Positions 8,613 through 18,896 are shown, counted from the stretch's first letter. The stretch: 64,000 nt of DNA from Sphingomonadales bacterium (GCA_012032285.1 JAAURJ010000005.1:35380-99379), one strand, 5' to 3'. Program-made: numbers and translations. The notes: generated by a model not told the origin, from the letters alone.

Positions 8613-9854
8613 ATGATGCAGATTCCCGGAAATATTGATCCTGTTGTTACGCCCCGTGTCATTACGCCGCGCAAGGATGGGCGTGTTGATTTGCTGGGCC
8701 TTACCCATTTGCAGATTCAACAGACGCTGGCGGAATCGCAGATGGATGCAAAGACGGCGAAGCTGCGATCAAAGCAGATATTCCATTGGATATATCACCG
8801 CGGCGTTACCGAATTTGCCGACATGACCGACATTAAAAAAGAAATGCGCCCCTGGCTGGAGCAGCGCTTTGTAATTGGCCGCCCCCATGTTGTGCAGGAA
8901 CAAATTTCCGGCGACGGCACGCGCAAATGGCTCTTGCGCAGCGATGATGATCAGAAATTTGAAATGGTCTTCATCCCCGATGCGGACCGGGGAACGCTCT
9001 GCATCAGCTCCCAGGTTGGATGCACGCTCAACTGCCGTTTCTGCCACACCGGCACGATGCGGCTGGTGCGCAATTTGACGCCGGGGGAAATAGTGGGTCA
9101 GGTAATGCTCGCCCGCGACAGCCTTGGCGAATGGCCAAGGGGCAATATGGCGGTGCCCGGCGCCGATGAAGAGGATGACGAGATCGGCCATTATAGCGCC
9201 GATGGTCGGATGTTGACCAACATTGTGCTGATGGGCATGGGCGAGCCGCTGTATAATTTCGACAATGTCCGTGATGCGATGAAGATCGTTATGCATGGCG
9301 ATGGCCTTGCCCTGTCGCGGCGACGGATCACGCTTTCGACTTCGGGCGTGGTGCCGATGATGACACGGGCAGGGGAGGAGATTAACGTCAACCTCGCCGT
9401 ATCGCTGCACGCGGTGACCAAGGAAATCCGAGACGAGATTGTGCCGCTGAACCGCAAATATGGTATCGAAGAGCTGCTTCAGGCCTGTGCCGATTATCCC
9501 GGTATTTCCAACGCCCGCCGCCTGACATTTGAATATGTCATGTTAAAGGACAAGAATGACAGCGATGAAGACGCCTATGAATTGATCCGATTGATCCGTA
9601 AATATAATCTGCCTGCGAAGGTTAATCTGATACCCTTTAACCCATGGCCGGGTTCGCCCTATGAATGTTCGTCACCGGAACGGATTAAACGTTTTTCCAG
9701 CATTATTTTCGAAGCGGGGATTAGCGGCCCTGTCCGAACGCCGCGGGGACGTGATATCATGGCGGCCTGCGGGCAATTGAAATCGTCATCCGAGAAAAAA
9801 AGCCGCGCCGAGCTTGACCGGCTCGCCGAAGAGAAATTGGCGGCGCTGAATTAG
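8613..9854 (+). CDS. rlmN: dual-specificity 23S rRNA (A2503-C2)/tRNA (A37-C2) methyltransferase
   Basis: Radical-SAM enzyme that methylates C2 of A2503 in 23S rRNA and A37 of some tRNAs. It has the CxxxCxxC cluster motif (CTLNCRFC, about residue 133), the GMGEPL SAM-binding segment around 210, and the mechanistic C-terminal cysteine in [12 protein letters not shown]. The 413-residue length is a little above the family norm, mainly through a short acidic insertion (GADEEDDE) after the cluster. Start is ambiguous between ATG 8613 and ATG 8616. A strong terminator follows about 130 bp downstream. Confidence 0.96.
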   Translation: MMQIPGNIDPVVTPRVITPRKDGRVDLLGLTHLQIQQTLAESQMDAKTAKLRSKQIFHWIYHRGVTEFADMTDIKKEMRPWLEQRFVIGRPHVVQEQISGDGTRKWLLRSDDDQKFEMVFIPDADRGTLCISSQVGCTLNCRFCHTGTMRLVRNLTPGEIVGQVMLARDSLGEWPRGNMAVPGADEEDDEIGHYSADGRMLTNIVLMGMGEPLYNFDNVRDAMKIVMHGDGLALSRRRITLSTSGVVPMMTRAGEEINVNLAVSLHAVTKEIRDEIVPLNRKYGIEELLQACADYPGISNARRLTFEYVMLKDKNDSDEDAYELIRLIRKYNLPAKVNLIPFNPWPGSPYECSSPERIKRFSSIIFEAGISGPVRTPRGRDIMAACGQLKSSSEKKSRAELDRLAEEKLAALN

Positions 9855-9980
9855 TGATAGGTCACGGTTCAGCCGGTAAAAAAGAATAAGTATTTTCGCT
9901 ATCTCATCCTTTCTGTGAATGATGGGCGACTTTTGGGCAAGTTTGCTATAACAGCTTTATACCGGCCAGTTTTTGTCATG

Positions 9981-10010
9981 AAAAAGGGCGCCGCAACGGG
10001 CGCCCTTTTT
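9981..10010. terminator. bidirectional terminator between rlmN and the OmpA-like gene
   Basis: aaaaagggcgcc and its complement around a gcaac-type loop, with A-tract on the left and T-tract on the right, so it can stop transcripts from rlmN (+) and from the OmpA-like gene (-). The genes are convergent here. Confidence 0.9.
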
Positions 10011-10032
10011 CCAACTCAGTTTTTGCGGAGGT

Positions 10033-11160
10033 TTATGCCGCCGGTTTGATATAAACCTCTACGCGGCGGGCGGCGGCATCGTCGCCGGAACCCTGTGTCA
10101 CCGCTTCGGGTTTGATCAGCTCGGTCGATGTTTCGGCAATGCCGGCTTTCACCAGATCGGCCTGCACGGCCTGCGCCCGGTTTTTCGATAGCTCGGCATT
10201 TTTTGCCGCATCGCCGCGCGGGTCATTATAGCCTGAAATACCAAGCACAGCGCCCGGATTTTTTGCCAGATAGGCTTTGAACTTTTCGGCGATCGGCGCA
10301 AATTGATCCGAAACATCTGTTTTAGCAGTGTTAAAATAAACCTTCGCCACCGGCCTTCCGTCGCGCAGCTCCAGCGTAGCGCCAGAACCGGTTGGCACCG
10401 CAGCCGATCCTTCAGCGGTGACGCCTGCAAACACATCGTCAGCCTCTGGTGCTGCCGCCGCGACATTGGCGGCATCTTCCGACGGCACTTCGGCGGGTGC
10501 AGTCACTTCGCTAGCCGGAGTTTCGGATGTGACGGGCACCGCATCCTTGTCCCCACGCAGAAAGAACCACCAGATCAGTCCGAGCAACAACAAAGCGCCG
10601 AGCAGCCACCATAGCCAGCTCAGACCGCCACCGCTGCTATCATCTTCATCATAGCTACGCGCCGCATAAGCGGGTTCAGCCGCTGGTTCTGAAACGGCTG
10701 GCGCTGCACTTATGGTCGCCGCCGGGGTTGCATCATCGGCTGCGGCTGCACCGCCCATGCTGGCAATGCCCAATGCACCTGCACCGGCCGCCGCTGCACC
10801 TGCTGCTAAACCCAAGCCGCCGGAGGAGGCTGTGCTCGCACCGCCGAAAATGCCCAATGCGCCCAAATGCTGGGCGAGCAGATAATAGACGGTGACACGG
10901 TTTTTGAATGTTACGTCTTTCATCCGTTCGCCAACGGCGGCGATTGCACCATCCAATTCGCTATCTGTATTGGTCAGGCCCAGTTTCTTCTTCAGGTAAT
11001 TTTCGCGGACCAGGTCCAGTTCTTTTTGATCTTTATAGGCAACCAATTGCCCATCTCTGCTTTGCAAGGCGATACCGCAATAATTGACAATGGCGTTTAT
11101 CACGCCATCATCAGCATCGGCATCGTAACGTTTTACGTCGATTGCCCAGTCTTGAGCCAT
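10033..11160 (-). CDS. DUF2853 - transmembrane - OmpA fusion protein
   Basis: Three parts are visible in 375 residues. Residues 1-105 match DUF2853 (DWAIDVKRY, GIALQSRD, VRENYLKKKLGL, RVTVYYLLAQ). An Ala/Gly-rich linker and a single membrane helix (WLWWLLGALLLLGLIWWFFL, about 185-205) follow. After an acidic Ala/Pro linker comes an OmpA peptidoglycan-binding domain (about 260-375, VYFNTAKTDVSDQF and ISGYNDPRGDAAKN...SKNRAQAV). DUF2853 is usually a stand-alone cytoplasmic protein, so the fusion suggests an inner-membrane protein that links a cytoplasmic sensor-like domain to the cell wall. I start at ATG 11160, preceded by aaggaaggag; the longer frame to 11214 adds no conserved sequence. Confidence 0.85.
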   Translation of the reverse strand: MAQDWAIDVKRYDADADDGVINAIVNYCGIALQSRDGQLVAYKDQKELDLVRENYLKKKLGLTNTDSELDGAIAAVGERMKDVTFKNRVTVYYLLAQHLGALGIFGGASTASSGGLGLAAGAAAAGAGALGIASMGGAAAADDATPAATISAAPAVSEPAAEPAYAARSYDEDDSSGGGLSWLWWLLGALLLLGLIWWFFLRGDKDAVPVTSETPASEVTAPAEVPSEDAANVAAAAPEADDVFAGVTAEGSAAVPTGSGATLELRDGRPVAKVYFNTAKTDVSDQFAPIAEKFKAYLAKNPGAVLGISGYNDPRGDAAKNAELSKNRAQAVQADLVKAGIAETSTELIKPEAVTQGSGDDAAARRVEVYIKPAA

Positions 11161-11376
11161 AGTCAGTCTCCTTCCCTTTCGGACCGGACTCAGGGGGAGG
11201 TCCGGTAATTCCATTATGGCTCTGCTTCCAGTATAATCAAGACGTTATGACGCCAATCAATCATCTGACTTGAAGCTGTTATGTTTGTGCCATATCAAAT
11301 GACGTAAAGCTAATCGTCTTCAAAGGCGCCGGAAATAACCATAAGCATCCGTGTCGGTGCAGAAAGAGGAAAATAT

Positions 11377-12621
11377 ATGGCTTTGCTGGAACGCTTGCTG
11401 CACGGACGAATCCAAAATGGAACATTAACAATCATCCGCGCCGATGGATCGCAGGCCACATTGGGCGCAGCGGCACCGGGATGGCCGGATATTATCTTAA
11501 GGATCAAATCGGCAGGAGCCGAACGTCGGATATTGACCAACCCGGCGCTGGGTCTTGGCGAAGCGTTAATGGATGGCAGCGTTAGTGTAGATGATGACGA
11601 TATTATGGGGCTAGTAGCGCTCGTCCGCGGGAATAATCCTTGGGAGAAAGGCGGAAAGCTGAAACCCGAAACGCCTGTAAAAAATGCGCTGTCCATGGCG
11701 CTGCGCCCACTCCAACAGCTCAATAATCTAACCAATTCACGGTCCAATGTGGCGCATCATTATGATCTGTCGAATGATTTTTACCGTCAATGGCTGGATA
11801 CGGATATGCAATATAGCTGCGCCTATTGGGCAGACGGTGTGGCAACATTGGAACAGGCACAATTGGCCAAAAAGGCGCATATCGCCGCCAAGCTGTATTT
11901 GCAGCCGGGGCAACGGGTGCTGGATATTGGATGCGGTTGGGGCGGGATGGCGCTTTATCTAAACCGTGTTGCCGATGTTGATGTTCTGGGCATTACCCTG
12001 TCGCAAGAACAGTTGAAACTGGCGCAGGAACGCGCAAGCGCGGCAGGGGTGTCGGACCGCGTCAAATTTGAGTTGATTGACTATCGCGATCTGGCGAAGC
12101 GCGAAGCGCAAGGATTTGACCGCATTGTGTCTGTCGGTATGTTCGAGCATGTTGGCGTTCCGCAATTTGATATGTTTTTTCGTGCAGTCAGCAATTTGAT
12201 GCGTGATGAAGGGGTGATGCTGCTCCATACAATCGGCCGCATGGGTGGCCCCAGCACAACCGATGCTTTCACCCGAAAATATATCTTCCCGGGCGGCTAT
12301 ATCCCCGCACTTTCCGAAACACTTGCGGCCAGCGAGAAGGTGAAGCTGATCCATAGTGATATTGAAAATCTACGCATTCATTATGCGAAAACTTTGCGCG
12401 AATGGTATAAACGGGTGCAGGCGGTGCGCAGCGATGTCATCGCGCAATATGACGAAAAATTCTACTCCATGTGGTTATTCTATCTGGCGGGAGCGACGGC
12501 TGCCTTTGAAAGCGGGGGGATGTGCAATTATCAAATCCAATATATCCGCCACCGTATCAACCTGCCTTTGACCCGGGATTATATGGCGCAGGCGGAAAAG
12601 GATTATCTGGCAAAGGGGTGA
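11377..12621 (+). CDS. cfa: cyclopropane-fatty-acyl-phospholipid synthase
   Basis: SAM-dependent enzyme adding a methylene bridge to unsaturated acyl chains of membrane phospholipids. The N-terminal lipid-binding region (1-110) precedes the SAM motif VLDIGCGWGGMALYL near residue 185. Conserved family blocks include SNDFYRQWLD, MQYSCAYW, FEHVG, and the C-terminal segment YQIQYIRHR. The length of 414 matches the proteobacterial family. Its upstream region (11215-11376) has no other gene. Confidence 0.94.
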   Translation: MALLERLLHGRIQNGTLTIIRADGSQATLGAAAPGWPDIILRIKSAGAERRILTNPALGLGEALMDGSVSVDDDDIMGLVALVRGNNPWEKGGKLKPETPVKNALSMALRPLQQLNNLTNSRSNVAHHYDLSNDFYRQWLDTDMQYSCAYWADGVATLEQAQLAKKAHIAAKLYLQPGQRVLDIGCGWGGMALYLNRVADVDVLGITLSQEQLKLAQERASAAGVSDRVKFELIDYRDLAKREAQGFDRIVSVGMFEHVGVPQFDMFFRAVSNLMRDEGVMLLHTIGRMGGPSTTDAFTRKYIFPGGYIPALSETLAASEKVKLIHSDIENLRIHYAKTLREWYKRVQAVRSDVIAQYDEKFYSMWLFYLAGATAAFESGGMCNYQIQYIRHRINLPLTRDYMAQAEKDYLAKG

Positions 12622-12637
12622 AAAAAGCTTGTTTGGA

Positions 12638-12653
12638 TAGGGGCCTGACCCTA
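12638..12653. repeat. dispersed motif, copy 1 (TAGGGGCCTGACCCTA)
   Basis: A near-palindromic 16-mer just after the cfa stop codon. Related copies lie at 18881-18896, 21466-21480, 24602-24617 and 51303-51319, mostly directly after a gene end. Confidence 0.6.
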
Positions 12654-12663
12654 GCACGGGCAA

Positions 12664-13944
12664 TTATATCAATAATCCCACCGAATGGATGATCAAGCCA
12701 ACCATACCGCCGACCAGAGTGCCGTTGATGCGGATGAATTGCAGGTCGCTGCCCACGGCATTTTCAACCCGGTCTGTGATGGTGCTGGCGTCCCACCCTT
12801 CGATGGTATCGGACACCAGGGTAACGATATTATCGCCATAATTTTCGGTGGTGCCGACAATGGCGCGGCGGGCGAATCGGTTGATTTGCCGTTTCAGCTT
12901 CTCATCCTTTTGCAGCGACCCGCCCAATTTGGTCAGCGCCTTGCCCAATTGACCCGCCATGGTCGCATCCGGGTTGCGTGCCGCCTTTAACAACCCCTCA
13001 CGCCCCTGTTGCCACAAGCCGTCAATCCATATGCCAATTGCGGGGTTATCGAGCAGCTGCAATTTCCATTCATTGATCCGTTTCTGAGTCATTTTGTTAT
13101 TGATCAGGTCGTCGGCAAATTGTGCAAGGCCCTCCTCACCCTTTTCGCGCAAGGGGTGATCGGGATCGGCCGCCATTTCGGCGATCAGCTTGTTCAATCC
13201 CTTAACTATGGCGTCGGCGAGCCGAGTATCCAGCCCGGTCCATTTCATAATTCCGCTGGCGCGTTCTTCCACCATGTCGCGGATCACTTGTTCATTGGCT
13301 TCCAGCGTTTTGGCGCTCCACCCGATTATGCTATCGAGCACCGCCATATGCCGGCGTTCCTTAATCGCGGCCTTTAACATCTGTCCCAATAACGGCGCTA
13401 TATCTAGTTTTTGAAGTTGTTGTTTCAGCGCTTTTTTGGCCTCATTGCCCAGCCGTTCGTCATCCAGCGATGACAGCATATCGCCGAGAAGCCGCGATGC
13501 GCCTGAACGCATCCGGCCTTCTCCGCCAGACGGATTGGCCAAAAAACGCCCAGCCGCGCCCGCCACATCCATATGACGCACCCGCTTTGCCACAACTTTG
13601 GTGGTCAAAAAATTGCCGCGCAGGAAATTGGCGAGCGTAACGCCTATCCGGGTTTTATTATTGGGAATGATGGCGGTGTGCGGGATGCGGATTCCCAGCG
13701 GATAGCGAAACAGGGCGGTAACCGCGAACCAGTCGGCAAGTCCGCCGATCATCCCCGCTTCGGCAAAGGCACGCAAAAATCCCCAATTTTCGTCAACGCG
13801 GGTTTCCAGATATTTGGCTCCGACAAAAATAATCGCCATGACGACCAGCAAGGCAGTTGCGACGATGCGCATTTGCCGCAGCTCCTCCTGACGCTTCAAA
13901 TAGCGCTGCGCCTCCGGCTTACCAAGTTGCGACAGGGACTTCAC
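12664..13944 (-). CDS. DUF445 domain membrane protein (YjiN-like)
   Basis: A 426-residue protein of the DUF445 family. It has an N-terminal membrane helix (about residues 28-46, IVATALLVVMAIIFVGAKYL), the conserved GGLADWFAVTALFR segment near residue 70, a long helical periplasmic or cytoplasmic middle part, and a C-terminal membrane helix ending at the last residue (VGGMVGLIIHSVGLLI). Function is not established for the family. It is the third gene of a minus-strand run after the RND pump, 18 bp from it, so it may be cotranscribed. Confidence 0.88.
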   Translation of the reverse strand: MKSLSQLGKPEAQRYLKRQEELRQMRIVATALLVVMAIIFVGAKYLETRVDENWGFLRAFAEAGMIGGLADWFAVTALFRYPLGIRIPHTAIIPNNKTRIGVTLANFLRGNFLTTKVVAKRVRHMDVAGAAGRFLANPSGGEGRMRSGASRLLGDMLSSLDDERLGNEAKKALKQQLQKLDIAPLLGQMLKAAIKERRHMAVLDSIIGWSAKTLEANEQVIRDMVEERASGIMKWTGLDTRLADAIVKGLNKLIAEMAADPDHPLREKGEEGLAQFADDLINNKMTQKRINEWKLQLLDNPAIGIWIDGLWQQGREGLLKAARNPDATMAGQLGKALTKLGGSLQKDEKLKRQINRFARRAIVGTTENYGDNIVTLVSDTIEGWDASTITDRVENAVGSDLQFIRINGTLVGGMVGLIIHSVGLLI

Positions 13945-13962
13945 AGATGAGAGCTTTAGCCG

Positions 13963-16900
13963 TTATTCGGCCGGTTGCAACCCGCCGCTGTCGGGGGAGG
14001 GACCGCTTGGCTGCGGCCTATCGGATGCCGGACGGGCAGATTTTTCCTCATCCTCCGGGCGATAGGTTAACAGCGTGCGGCGCAGCCACGGCCCAACGCG
14101 GCGTTCAAAACCATCGGCCAGGCTGAACCCCGCAGGCACGATCAGAAGAGTGAGAACCGTCGAAACAATCAGGCCGCCTATCACCACCGTTCCCATAGGC
14201 GCACGCCATGCGCCGTCACCCGACAGCGAAATCGCCGTTGGCACCATGCCTGCGGTCATCGCCACTGTGGTCATCACAATCGGCTGCGCACGTTTGTGCC
14301 CGGCGTCCATGATCGCTTGAAACTTTGGAACGCCGCGGGCCATTTCTTCAATTGCAAAGTCGATCAGCAGGATCGAATTTTTGGAGACAATTCCAAGCAG
14401 CATTAGTACCCCGATCAGCACGGGCATAGATATGGGTTGCCCCACCAGCCAGACAAGGAATATTCCCCCCAAAGGCGCAAGCGCAAGCGAACCCATATTG
14501 ACAAGCGGGGACATCAGCCTTTTGTAAAGCAGGATCAACGTGGCAAGCACGAGCAGCACGCCTGCGACCAGTGCGATGATGAAGTTGAAAAACAATTCAG
14601 CCTGCCATTCCTCTTCGCCAAAGGGCGCATTGGATACACCGGTGGGCAGGTTTTTCATGATCGGCAGGTCATAAATGGCGGTATTAGCTTCGCCTTTGAT
14701 GATATTGGGAGCAAGGTCAGCACCCACAAAAATCCGGCGGCTTTGGTTGTAACGCTGGATCGCTGTTGGTCCTGCGCCATAGCTGATGTCGGCAACGCGG
14801 CTCAGCGGAACGGTCGCGCCCGAGGCAGTCGGCACTGGCAGGTTGCGTATGGTTTCAATATTCTCCCGCGAATTTTCATTCAACATGACGCGGATCGGAA
14901 TTTGCCGGTCGGATAGCGAGAATTTTGCGGCATTCTGGTCAATCTCGCCCAAAGTTGCAATCCGGATTGTCTGGCTGAGCGTGGCGGTGGTGATGCCCAA
15001 TTGCGCCGCAAGATTGGCGTGGGGACGAATTACAATTTCCGGACGGCTGAGGTCCGCCGCAATGCGCGGGGCAACCACCAATTTGTTCAGTGACTTCATC
15101 TGCTCAACCAATTGGGCCGCAGCTTGTTCAAGCTTATCGGGGTCTGACCCTGTCAGCATCACCGAAATGTCGCGCCCCGTGCCGCCTCCGCCGCTTTGCG
15201 AACGGAAAGTGACCCGCGCATCGGCGATTTTTTGAAGTTCTGGCGCCAATGCCCGTTCAAACTCGATCGAAGTTTTGTCGCGGTCTTTCTTTAACGACAC
15301 AAAAACCGTCGAACTGCCCTCGCGGACGCGGGTAAGTGCGCGTTCCACTTCGGGCTGCGCATACATAAGGTCTGATACTTGGTCGGCAATCTTTTCAGAT
15401 TGCTCAAGTGTGGTGCCAGGAACGGTTTCAATTTCTACCCGGCTATCATCAATATTGATCGTTGGTTGAAACTGCGCCGGTGTGCTGGCGAACAAGAGTG
15501 CAGTGACTAAGAAAGAGAAATAACCAATAATCAGCATCCATACACGCCGGTCTGAATAACGGGCGGCGAGATATTGATAGGATTGATACATCCGCATACC
15601 GAACAGGCGGGATAGCAATCCAGACAGTTTTAACAGGGCATAGCCTGCGGCAAAGCCGATCACCATGAGCAGGAGAAGCTGAATAAACTCCAGCGGTTTT
15701 TCGATCAGATACCATAAGGCCGCATCCTGATCGGCAATGACTGCGCTTGCGATATCCTTTGGAATTTCAAGCCCGCTGACCATTTGGTGCAGGGAAATGA
15801 CCAGCCCTGCCGGGACGATGAGCAACAACAGGCCTAGGATTATCGCGCACAGCGTATAGAGGAAACGGTTGCGGATACCGGGCAATGCGTCCCTTTGAGC
15901 CTGCATTTTCGACCGGTCGAGCGTGCCGCCTAAAATCTTCATATACCGATCCATCATCGGGCCTTCGCCATGTTCGGCATGACCCTTTGATTTGAGGAAG
16001 TAAGCTGCCATCATCGGGGTAATCATCCGCGCGACGGCAAGGCTCATCAAAACGGCGAGCACGACGGTGATGCCGAAATTCTTAAAAAACTGTCCCGATA
16101 TGCCGGGCATTAAACCCACGGGCAGGAACACCGCAACGATACAGAAAGAAGTAGCCACCACCGCAAGGCCGATTTCGTCGGCGGCGTCAATCGACGCCTG
16201 ATAGGCGCTTTTGCCCATGCGCATATGCCGCACGATATTTTCAATCTCCACAATGGCATCATCGACCAGAACGCCAGCGACCAGGCCAAGCGCAAGCAGC
16301 GAGAGGAAATTGAGATTAAAGCCCATTAAATCCATGAACCAGAATGTCGGTATGGCCGATAAAGGTATTGCCACTGCGGAGATCATAGTTGCCCGCCAGT
16401 CGCGCAAGAACAGGAACACAACCACCACCGCAAGCAAGGCGCCCTCGATCATCGCCGCCATAGAGCTTTTATACTGGCCGCGTGTATATTCGACGCTGCT
16501 GCCTAAATTGATAAATTCGACGCCGGGATTTTCCGTGGATATCTGCTTCATCACCGCTTCTGCTTCGTCATAAACGGCGACATCGGATGCACCGCGCGAG
16601 CGGGACATGGCGAAATTGACCACTTCGCGGCCCTTGACCTTGCTGATCGAGCTACGTTCACCCACCGAATCCTGCACCGTTGCGATGTCGGACAATTTGA
16701 TAGAGCGGCCTGCGCCCAGCGGAATTTCGATCTGCGACAGCGCATAGGCGGTGTCGGCATTGCCCAAAACCCGCACCGATTGGCGCGTCCCGCCCAGCTC
16801 CGCCCGCCCGCCTGCTGCGTTGACATTCACTTGTCGCAAGGCGCCATTAATCTGCGCCGCGGTCACTCCCAAAGCCTGAATTTTTTCCGGCTTCATGATC

Positions 16901-17466
16901 ACACGGATTTCGCGGTCTACACCGCCAAAACGGTCCACCTCAGCCATGCCATCAACGGATAAAAGCCGTTTTGATACAGTATCATCGACAAACCAACTCA
17001 GCTGTTCAATGGTCATATCATCGGCCTTAACCGCGAAATAGCCAATGGGTTCACCAACAATATCCACCTTTGTGATACGCGGTTCCAATATCCCGTCGGG
17101 CAGCGAGCCGCGCACCTGATCGACAGCATTTTTGACTTCACTCACCGCTTCGGTGACATCAGTGCCGATTTCAAATTCGACAAAAGTGTTGCTGTTGCTC
17201 TCGCTGGCGGTGGAGCTGATATTTTTGACGCCGTTAATGCTGCGTACGGCGGATTCAACCTGCTGTGTGATCTGGTTCTCAATTTCGGTTGGCGCTGCGC
17301 CAGGTTGAGAAATGCTGACATTTACGGCAGGAAACTCAACGTCCGGATTGTTGACAATATCCATGCGGGCAAAGCTGAGAATCCCGGCCAAGGTAAGCGC
17401 CGCGAACAACACAAGCGGGACAACCGGATTGCACGTCGACCAGGCGGAAATATTACGCAGACTCAT
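13963..17466 (-). CDS. RND-family multidrug efflux transporter (HAE1/AcrB type) with extra membrane pair
   Basis: Inner-membrane proton-driven pump subunit of a tripartite exporter. The N-terminus, porter-domain repeats, the LVDDAIVEIENIVRHMRMGKSAYQA block of TM4 with the proton-relay Asp pair, and the C-terminal GIVSKNSILLIDFAIEE segment are typical. At 1167 residues it is over 100 longer than AcrB. An insertion at about residues 525-640, between the two halves, contains two additional hydrophobic helices (FLYTLCAIILGLLLLIVPAG and FIQLLLLMVIGFAAGYALL), so 14 rather than 12 membrane segments are predicted. It follows the adaptor gene by 31 bp in the same operon. No outer-membrane channel gene is adjacent. 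Confidence 0.95.
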   Translation of the reverse strand: MSLRNISAWSTCNPVVPLVLFAALTLAGILSFARMDIVNNPDVEFPAVNVSISQPGAAPTEIENQITQQVESAVRSINGVKNISSTASESNSNTFVEFEIGTDVTEAVSEVKNAVDQVRGSLPDGILEPRITKVDIVGEPIGYFAVKADDMTIEQLSWFVDDTVSKRLLSVDGMAEVDRFGGVDREIRVIMKPEKIQALGVTAAQINGALRQVNVNAAGGRAELGGTRQSVRVLGNADTAYALSQIEIPLGAGRSIKLSDIATVQDSVGERSSISKVKGREVVNFAMSRSRGASDVAVYDEAEAVMKQISTENPGVEFINLGSSVEYTRGQYKSSMAAMIEGALLAVVVVFLFLRDWRATMISAVAIPLSAIPTFWFMDLMGFNLNFLSLLALGLVAGVLVDDAIVEIENIVRHMRMGKSAYQASIDAADEIGLAVVATSFCIVAVFLPVGLMPGISGQFFKNFGITVVLAVLMSLAVARMITPMMAAYFLKSKGHAEHGEGPMMDRYMKILGGTLDRSKMQAQRDALPGIRNRFLYTLCAIILGLLLLIVPAGLVISLHQMVSGLEIPKDIASAVIADQDAALWYLIEKPLEFIQLLLLMVIGFAAGYALLKLSGLLSRLFGMRMYQSYQYLAARYSDRRVWMLIIGYFSFLVTALLFASTPAQFQPTINIDDSRVEIETVPGTTLEQSEKIADQVSDLMYAQPEVERALTRVREGSSTVFVSLKKDRDKTSIEFERALAPELQKIADARVTFRSQSGGGGTGRDISVMLTGSDPDKLEQAAAQLVEQMKSLNKLVVAPRIAADLSRPEIVIRPHANLAAQLGITTATLSQTIRIATLGEIDQNAAKFSLSDRQIPIRVMLNENSRENIETIRNLPVPTASGATVPLSRVADISYGAGPTAIQRYNQSRRIFVGADLAPNIIKGEANTAIYDLPIMKNLPTGVSNAPFGEEEWQAELFFNFIIALVAGVLLVLATLILLYKRLMSPLVNMGSLALAPLGGIFLVWLVGQPISMPVLIGVLMLLGIVSKNSILLIDFAIEEMARGVPKFQAIMDAGHKRAQPIVMTTVAMTAGMVPTAISLSGDGAWRAPMGTVVIGGLIVSTVLTLLIVPAGFSLADGFERRVGPWLRRTLLTYRPEDEEKSARPASDRPQPSGPSPDSGGLQPAE

Positions 17467-17497
17467 AGTTTATTCCCATTTATCGCGGCACATTCCA

Positions 17498-18688
17498 TCA
17501 GTTTTTCATCAGCTTTGGAACAACAACCTCACCCGGTTGTAGGAACCCTGCGGCGCGCAGCACAACCCGTTCGGTGCCGTTCAAACCCTCGGTAATTGCA
17601 ATGCCGGATGCGGTGACATCACCCAATTTTACCGGGCGCCGCACCGCTTTATTGTCTTTACCGATGATATAGACATAGGCACCGTCACGGTCATTCTGGA
17701 TCGTTGATTCGGGCAATATAGGTGCGGTGATCGCACCGGCTTTTATCACCACATTGGCAAAACCACCGGGACGCAGGCTGTTATTAAAGGGCAGGGCGAT
17801 GCGGGCTATACCCTGCCGGTTTTGTTCGTTGATAATAGGCGCAATTTGCCATATCCGGCCCGAAAATTCCTGCGTTCCGCCGACAGGCGTAACCGCGGCC
17901 TGTTCACCCACCGCCATGGCAGCAAGATCGGATTCGCCCAATAGCGCCTGTAATTCCATTTCGCCATTTTGCGCGATGCGGAATAATGTGCCGCTGCCGC
18001 CGCCAACGGTTTGTCCTGTCTCGACATTACGTGCCAGAATATAGCCGCCCACCGGGGCCCGAATATCGAGACGCGCATTACGCGCCTTTGCTGCGCCCAA
18101 TTGGGATATGGCGACATTTACCCGCGCCCGCGCACTATCGCGCGTGGCCATGCGGCGGTCCACATCGGCTTTTGAGATAAAACCCCTGTCGACAAGCTTC
18201 AAAGCGCGCTGCAACTCATTCTCCGCCAGTTGCAGGTCAGCCCTGGCCACACCAATCTGCGCTTGCAGCGATGCCGCCTCTTGCGATTGGACAGATCGGT
18301 CAATGCTGACCAATATCTGTCCCTGTTTAACCCAGTCACCAGCATCAGCATAGACGCGCACCACCTGTCCGCCTTCGCCGACCACACCGACAGGCACATC
18401 GCGCCGCGCGGCCAAAGTGCCGGTTGCGTTGATGGCGCGTACGACAGTTGCACTACCCGGGGAGATAACGGTGACGGCTTGGCCGGCATCCTTTTTATCA
18501 TCGGCGGCGGTTTTGGCGATGTCGCCCTGTCCCTTGATCACCGCATAGGCGGTGCCAGCGGCAATAATCAAAAGCAGAATAAGTGCGCCCGCAATCATCC
18601 AGCTACGCTTTGTGCCGGTTTCCTGCTCTATGCCGTTTGATATGCTGGTGTCGCTGGTATTGGCGTTCAGACTTGTTTCGTAGTTCAT
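17498..18688 (-). CDS. RND efflux periplasmic adaptor (membrane fusion protein)
   Basis: The 396-residue adaptor anchors at the inner membrane through an N-terminal helix (SWMIAGALILLLIIAAGTAYAVI, about residues 28-50) and links pump to outer-membrane channel. A biotinyl-lipoyl-like half-motif (GVVGEGGQVVRVYADAGDWVKQGQ), an alpha-helical hairpin (about 125-185) and beta-barrel domains follow, as in the HlyD/AcrA family. First gene of the operon adaptor - RND pump - DUF445. Confidence 0.93.
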   Translation of the reverse strand: MNYETSLNANTSDTSISNGIEQETGTKRSWMIAGALILLLIIAAGTAYAVIKGQGDIAKTAADDKKDAGQAVTVISPGSATVVRAINATGTLAARRDVPVGVVGEGGQVVRVYADAGDWVKQGQILVSIDRSVQSQEAASLQAQIGVARADLQLAENELQRALKLVDRGFISKADVDRRMATRDSARARVNVAISQLGAAKARNARLDIRAPVGGYILARNVETGQTVGGGSGTLFRIAQNGEMELQALLGESDLAAMAVGEQAAVTPVGGTQEFSGRIWQIAPIINEQNRQGIARIALPFNNSLRPGGFANVVIKAGAITAPILPESTIQNDRDGAYVYIIGKDNKAVRRPVKLGDVTASGIAITEGLNGTERVVLRAAGFLQPGEVVVPKLMKN

Positions 18689-18726
18689 TACATTCTCACG
18701 CGGGAGTGGGCTTTGATTTTTGCTGT

Positions 18727-18753
18727 ATTATATGAATATATCACCGTCTGCAA
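18727..18753 (-). promoter_or_regulatory. possible promoter for the RND operon
   Basis: On the minus strand TATAAT (complement of 18727-18732) lies about 40 bp upstream of the adaptor start. A poor -35 (TTGCAG, complement of 18748-18753) sits at a short 15-bp spacing. No obvious regulator gene is adjacent. Confidence 0.35.
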
Positions 18754-18880
18754 GCGTGCAGGCCAAGATATATATGCAGCAAAGACCTAAACATTAGGAT
18801 TGCCGGAATTTAGCCGCGCAACAATATTGACAGGCGGCATATAATTTCGACCAACGACATGAAAAACAGGGGAATGGCGC

Positions 18881-18896
18881 AGGTCCTGACCCTAAA
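18881..18896. repeat. dispersed motif, copy 2 (AGGTCCTGACCCTAAA)
   Basis: Second copy of the motif described at 12638, in the 304-bp gap between the RND adaptor gene and the GlsB-like gene. Apart from this, the possible RND promoter and a terminator, that gap shows nothing. Confidence 0.55.
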
